This document shows, piece after piece, positions 5,006 through 7,563 of a DNA stretch of 7,563 nt. The position numbers were made by a program, and so were the translations under genes. Source of the stretch: Clostridia bacterium (GTDB lineage Bacteria; Bacillota_A; Clostridia; Oscillospirales; CAG-382); assembly GCA_017517985.1 (NCBI GenBank), contig JAFWWX010000192.1:1-7563 (forward strand), written 5' to 3'. The notes beneath the pieces were generated by a model. It worked only from the letters and a program-made list of their open reading frames with translations, was not told the origin of the DNA and did no database searches. Each line of letters starts with the position of its first letter. Within the stretch, counting starts at the first letter, position 1.

Positions 5006-6706
5006 ATGGCAAAAAACAAAAAACAGCATAAGATAAACGAAGTATATACAGGCTCAAAGGTAAGAGTAATTCCTCTTGGGGGACTCGGAGAGGTCGGAAG
5101 AAATATGACCGCCATTGAATATGAAAATGATATAATTGTTATAGACTGCGGACTTGGCTTCCCGGATGACGATATGCTGGGAATTGACCTTGTAATTCCG
5201 GATGTGACATACCTTCAGAACAATATTGAAAAGGTGCGTGCAATTCTTTTGACTCACGGTCACGAGGATCATATAGGTGCGCTTCCCTATATACTCCGTT
5301 CTGTAAATGTTCCTGTATACGGAACACCGCTGACACTCGGAATACTCAATTACAAGCTCATAGAACACGGGCTTGAAAAGACAACTTCACTACGACGTGT
5401 TCACGCTGGGGATACGGTAAGACTTGGTTCATTCAATGCGGAATTTATAAGGGTTAACCATTCTATTGCCGATTCCTGTGCAATAGCTGTCAATACGCCT
5501 GTGGGAAAAATTCTTTTCACCGGCGACTTCAAGGTAGACCTTACACCCATTTCCGGCGATCCTATTAACTTTGCAAGACTTGGTGAACTTGGAAACGAGG
5601 GAGTCCTTGCACTTTTCTGCGAATCCACAAATGCAGAACGCCCGGGATATACAATGAGCGAAAAGAATGTTGGAAAATCCCTTGACAATATATTCAGAGG
5701 CTGTGAAAAGAGAATAATTATTGCCACCTTTTCGTCAAACGTACACAGGGTTCAGCAGATAATTGACTATTCTCACAAATACGGCAGAAAGGTTGCCGTA
5801 ACCGGCAGAAGTATGCTGAATGTGCTCACAGCTGCAAATGAAATGGGATATATGGATATTCCTGCAAACACACTTATTGACCTTAACGATATAAAGCGAT
5901 TCAAACCTAATGAAATAACAATTGTTACAACCGGCTCACAGGGAGAGCCTATGAGCGCGCTTTACAGGATGGCATATGCGGAGCACGATAAAGTGCAAGT
6001 TTCGGAAAATGACCTCGTGGTAATATCCGCATCCGCAATTCCCGGAAATGAGAAACTTATAACAAAAATCATAAATGAGCTTCTCAAAAGAGGTGTTCAG
6101 GTTCTTAATGATTCCGTTGCAGATGTTCATGTTTCGGGACACGGCTGTGCAGAGGAGCTAAAGCTTATGCAGGTACTGACAAAGCCGAAGTTCTTTGTTC
6201 CCATTCACGGTGAATATAAGCATCTTAAGGCAAATGTTGACCTTGCACACGAGGTTGGAATTGACTCAAAGCACACCCTTATACCTGAGGTCGGACACGT
6301 TATAGAATTTACACCGGATACTATGGAAATGACAGAGGTAGTTCCCTCCGGTAAGGTACTTGTTGACGGATTTGGTGTGGGGGATGTTGGAAATATAGTA
6401 CTGCGTGACAGAAGACATCTCGGACAGGACGGTCTTATTGTTGTTGTCGCATCTGCGAATTTTGACGAAAAACTGCTTCTTGCAGGTCCTGATATTGTTT
6501 CAAGAGGCTTTGTATATGTCCGTGAAGCAGAGGAGCTTATGGACAGTGTAAGAAGTCTTTCTCTTGAGATAATCGAGGACTGCTTTGAACGTAATGTGAC
6601 TGACTGGAACGAAATCAAGAACAAGCTTCGTGACGAGCTGACATCATATATATACAGCAGAACAAAGCGTAAGCCAATGATTCTTCCGGTAATTATGAAT
6701 ATATAA
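5006..6706 (+). CDS. rnj: Ribonuclease J (metallo-beta-lactamase / beta-CASP nuclease)
   Basis: A 566-residue protein, close to the 555 residues of Bacillus RNase J1. The family has 5'-to-3' exonuclease and endonuclease activity, processes rRNA and carries out much of mRNA decay in bacteria without RNase E. Visible features: N-terminal metallo-beta-lactamase fold with IPLGGLGEVGRN (22-33), the zinc motif HGHEDHIG (84-91), H152 in RVNHSIAD and D174 in FTGDFK; a beta-CASP domain (about 208-365) with the TTGSQGEP element (308-315); the RNA-end and metal region HVSGHG (375-380) and PIHGEYKHLKAN (399-410, H401); and the C-terminal RNase J domain (about 450-566). All expected catalytic residues are present. 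A strong Shine-Dalgarno supports the ATG. It is preceded by a leader of about 280 nt and followed 35 bp later by a DnaD-like gene. Called rnjA in Bacillus; whether a second RNase J exists cannot be judged here. Confidence 0.97.
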   Translation: MAKNKKQHKINEVYTGSKVRVIPLGGLGEVGRNMTAIEYENDIIVIDCGLGFPDDDMLGIDLVIPDVTYLQNNIEKVRAILLTHGHEDHIGALPYILRSVNVPVYGTPLTLGILNYKLIEHGLEKTTSLRRVHAGDTVRLGSFNAEFIRVNHSIADSCAIAVNTPVGKILFTGDFKVDLTPISGDPINFARLGELGNEGVLALFCESTNAERPGYTMSEKNVGKSLDNIFRGCEKRIIIATFSSNVHRVQQIIDYSHKYGRKVAVTGRSMLNVLTAANEMGYMDIPANTLIDLNDIKRFKPNEITIVTTGSQGEPMSALYRMAYAEHDKVQVSENDLVVISASAIPGNEKLITKIINELLKRGVQVLNDSVADVHVSGHGCAEELKLMQVLTKPKFFVPIHGEYKHLKANVDLAHEVGIDSKHTLIPEVGHVIEFTPDTMEMTEVVPSGKVLVDGFGVGDVGNIVLRDRRHLGQDGLIVVVASANFDEKLLLAGPDIVSRGFVYVREAEELMDSVRSLSLEIIEDCFERNVTDWNEIKNKLRDELTSYIYSRTKRKPMILPVIMNI

Positions 6707-6741
6707 GCTAAAGAATAGGCTGTAAATTGAAAGGAATATCA

Positions 6742-7563
6742 ATGAAAATCAGCAAAAATGATATATCTCTGCCCGGAAAACTCCGGGATTACATAGTGAA
6801 TATGTCTTCGGATGATTTTGGGGAACTGAGGATACTTGTCTATATTCTATCCCTTGAGGGCGAAACGGACACCAAGGAAATCTGCAACACACTGGGGATC
6901 GCAGAGGACGAGGTTGTTGCCGCAGTGTCCTTCTGGAGAGGAATGGGACTTGTAAATGCAGGTGGCAGAGCAAGAGGAGCGAAAACACCTGCAGATACAT
7001 CACAGAAGCCCACCGTGACACTGCCGAATTCTGTAAGGGATACTGAAACAAGAACTTATACCGGCGAAGAAATTGCACAGATAGTTGAGAAAAAGCCGGA
7101 GATTCTGTCACTGCGTGACTTTGCGCAGGAAAGGCTGGGGAAGATACTATCCCGCTCGGAGTTTGAAAAACTTGTATACCTTGAGGACTACATTTTGCTG
7201 TCCGCTCCGATGATAATGAGAATTATTGACTACTGCGTTGAAATGGATAAAAAGTCAATGAGATATGTTGAAAAAACAGCTATTGATATTTATGACCGTG
7301 GAATACAAACCTATTCCGCCCTTGAGCAGTACTTTGAGAAGATACAAAGAGCAAGGGGCAACGAGGGGGTTGTGCGTGGAATTATAGGCATAGGTGAGAG
7401 AAACTTCACCGAGGCTGAAAAAAAGCATATAGAGGCGTGGTTTGGCGAGTACAATTTCACACCTGATATTATATCTCTTGCTTATGAAAAAACAATAGCA
7501 AGTATATCAAAGCCGTCAGTTGCATATATGTCAAAAATGCTTAAACGCTGGCATGAAGCCGGC
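6742..7563 (+). CDS. DnaD-domain replication protein, 3' end outside the window
   Basis: An open frame of 274 residues continues to the window edge. The ATG has AAAGGA (6730-6735) six bases upstream and lies 35 bp after the rnj stop with no terminator between, so an operon is likely. Residues about 25-75 look like a winged-helix DNA-binding domain (TDTKEICNTLGIAEDEVVAA, then a recognition-helix-like segment). Residues about 78-110 are a polar linker. Two tandem DnaD/DnaB_2-type helical domains follow: about 121-200 (LGKILSRSEFEKLVYLEDYI ... YDRGIQTYSALEQYF) and from about 211 (ERNFTEAEKKHIEAWFGEY, then SISKPSVAYMSKMLKRWHEAG). This arrangement matches DnaD/DnaB-like replication-initiation proteins, which remodel origin DNA and help load the replicative helicase. 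Chromosomal context favours a host rather than a phage protein. The downstream gene in relatives is often a DnaC/DnaI-type helicase loader, but that lies outside the window. Confidence 0.88.
   Translation, partial: MKISKNDISLPGKLRDYIVNMSSDDFGELRILVYILSLEGETDTKEICNTLGIAEDEVVAAVSFWRGMGLVNAGGRARGAKTPADTSQKPTVTLPNSVRDTETRTYTGEEIAQIVEKKPEILSLRDFAQERLGKILSRSEFEKLVYLEDYILLSAPMIMRIIDYCVEMDKKSMRYVEKTAIDIYDRGIQTYSALEQYFEKIQRARGNEGVVRGIIGIGERNFTEAEKKHIEAWFGEYNFTPDIISLAYEKTIASISKPSVAYMSKMLKRWHEAG

Noticed and set aside
4699..5115. Minus-strand open frame of 138 codons across the rnj leader and rnj start
   Set aside because: It starts inside the conserved RNase J coding region, overlaps the rnj promoter on its other end, and its composition looks like translated non-coding DNA. 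It is open partly because the GC-rich island lacks stops in several frames.
6749..7111. Minus-strand open frame of 120 codons opposite the DnaD-like gene
   Set aside because: Low-complexity, Leu/Pro/Arg-rich translation antisense to a gene with a clear domain match and ribosome site.

Overview
The window looks like a chromosomal core region of a low-to-moderate GC Firmicute, most likely a clostridial anaerobe of the Ruminococcaceae/Oscillospirales type. The basis is a SecA with a C-terminal SEC-C zinc motif and a long NBD2 insertion, an RNase J, a two-domain DnaD-like replication protein, purine-rich Shine-Dalgarno sites and sigma-A-like promoters. I cannot name a species. There are no tRNAs, rRNAs, CRISPR arrays, insertion sequences or phage genes.

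Two gene groups diverge from an intergenic region of about 480 bp (4527-5005). Leftward (minus strand, read right to left) are a PsbP/Mog1-like lipoprotein (4526-3930), secA (3901-1106), a polytopic membrane protein with a lysine-rich tail (1002-385) and the start of a second, related membrane protein that leaves the window (357-1). The gaps are 28, 103 and 27 bp. The lipoprotein and secA probably share a transcript. The two membrane genes follow after a hairpin-bearing spacer, which may be a read-through or processing point. Rightward (plus strand) are the gene for ribonuclease J (5006-6706) and, 35 bp later, a DnaD-domain protein cut off by the window edge (6742-7563).

The least ordinary part is the divergent intergenic region. 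It holds a perfect 9-bp dyad with a 4-bp spacer (4647-4668) that resembles a Rex operator, a second perfect dyad in the lipoprotein leader (4551-4565), a good sigma-A promoter facing the rnj gene (4692-4720), and a segment of about 160-190 nt (about 4727-4917). That segment is much richer in GC than its flanks (about 47 percent against about 20 percent), can fold into several hairpins and ends in a weak terminator-like element. It may be a structured mRNA leader of rnj, an independent small RNA or a short interspersed element.

Functionally, the leftward group concerns protein export and the cell envelope (SecA motor, exported lipoprotein, small membrane proteins). The rightward group pairs RNA turnover (RNase J) with a replication-initiation helper. 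No new defence or mobile system is visible. The candidates for novelty are the structured leader and the paired membrane proteins behind secA.
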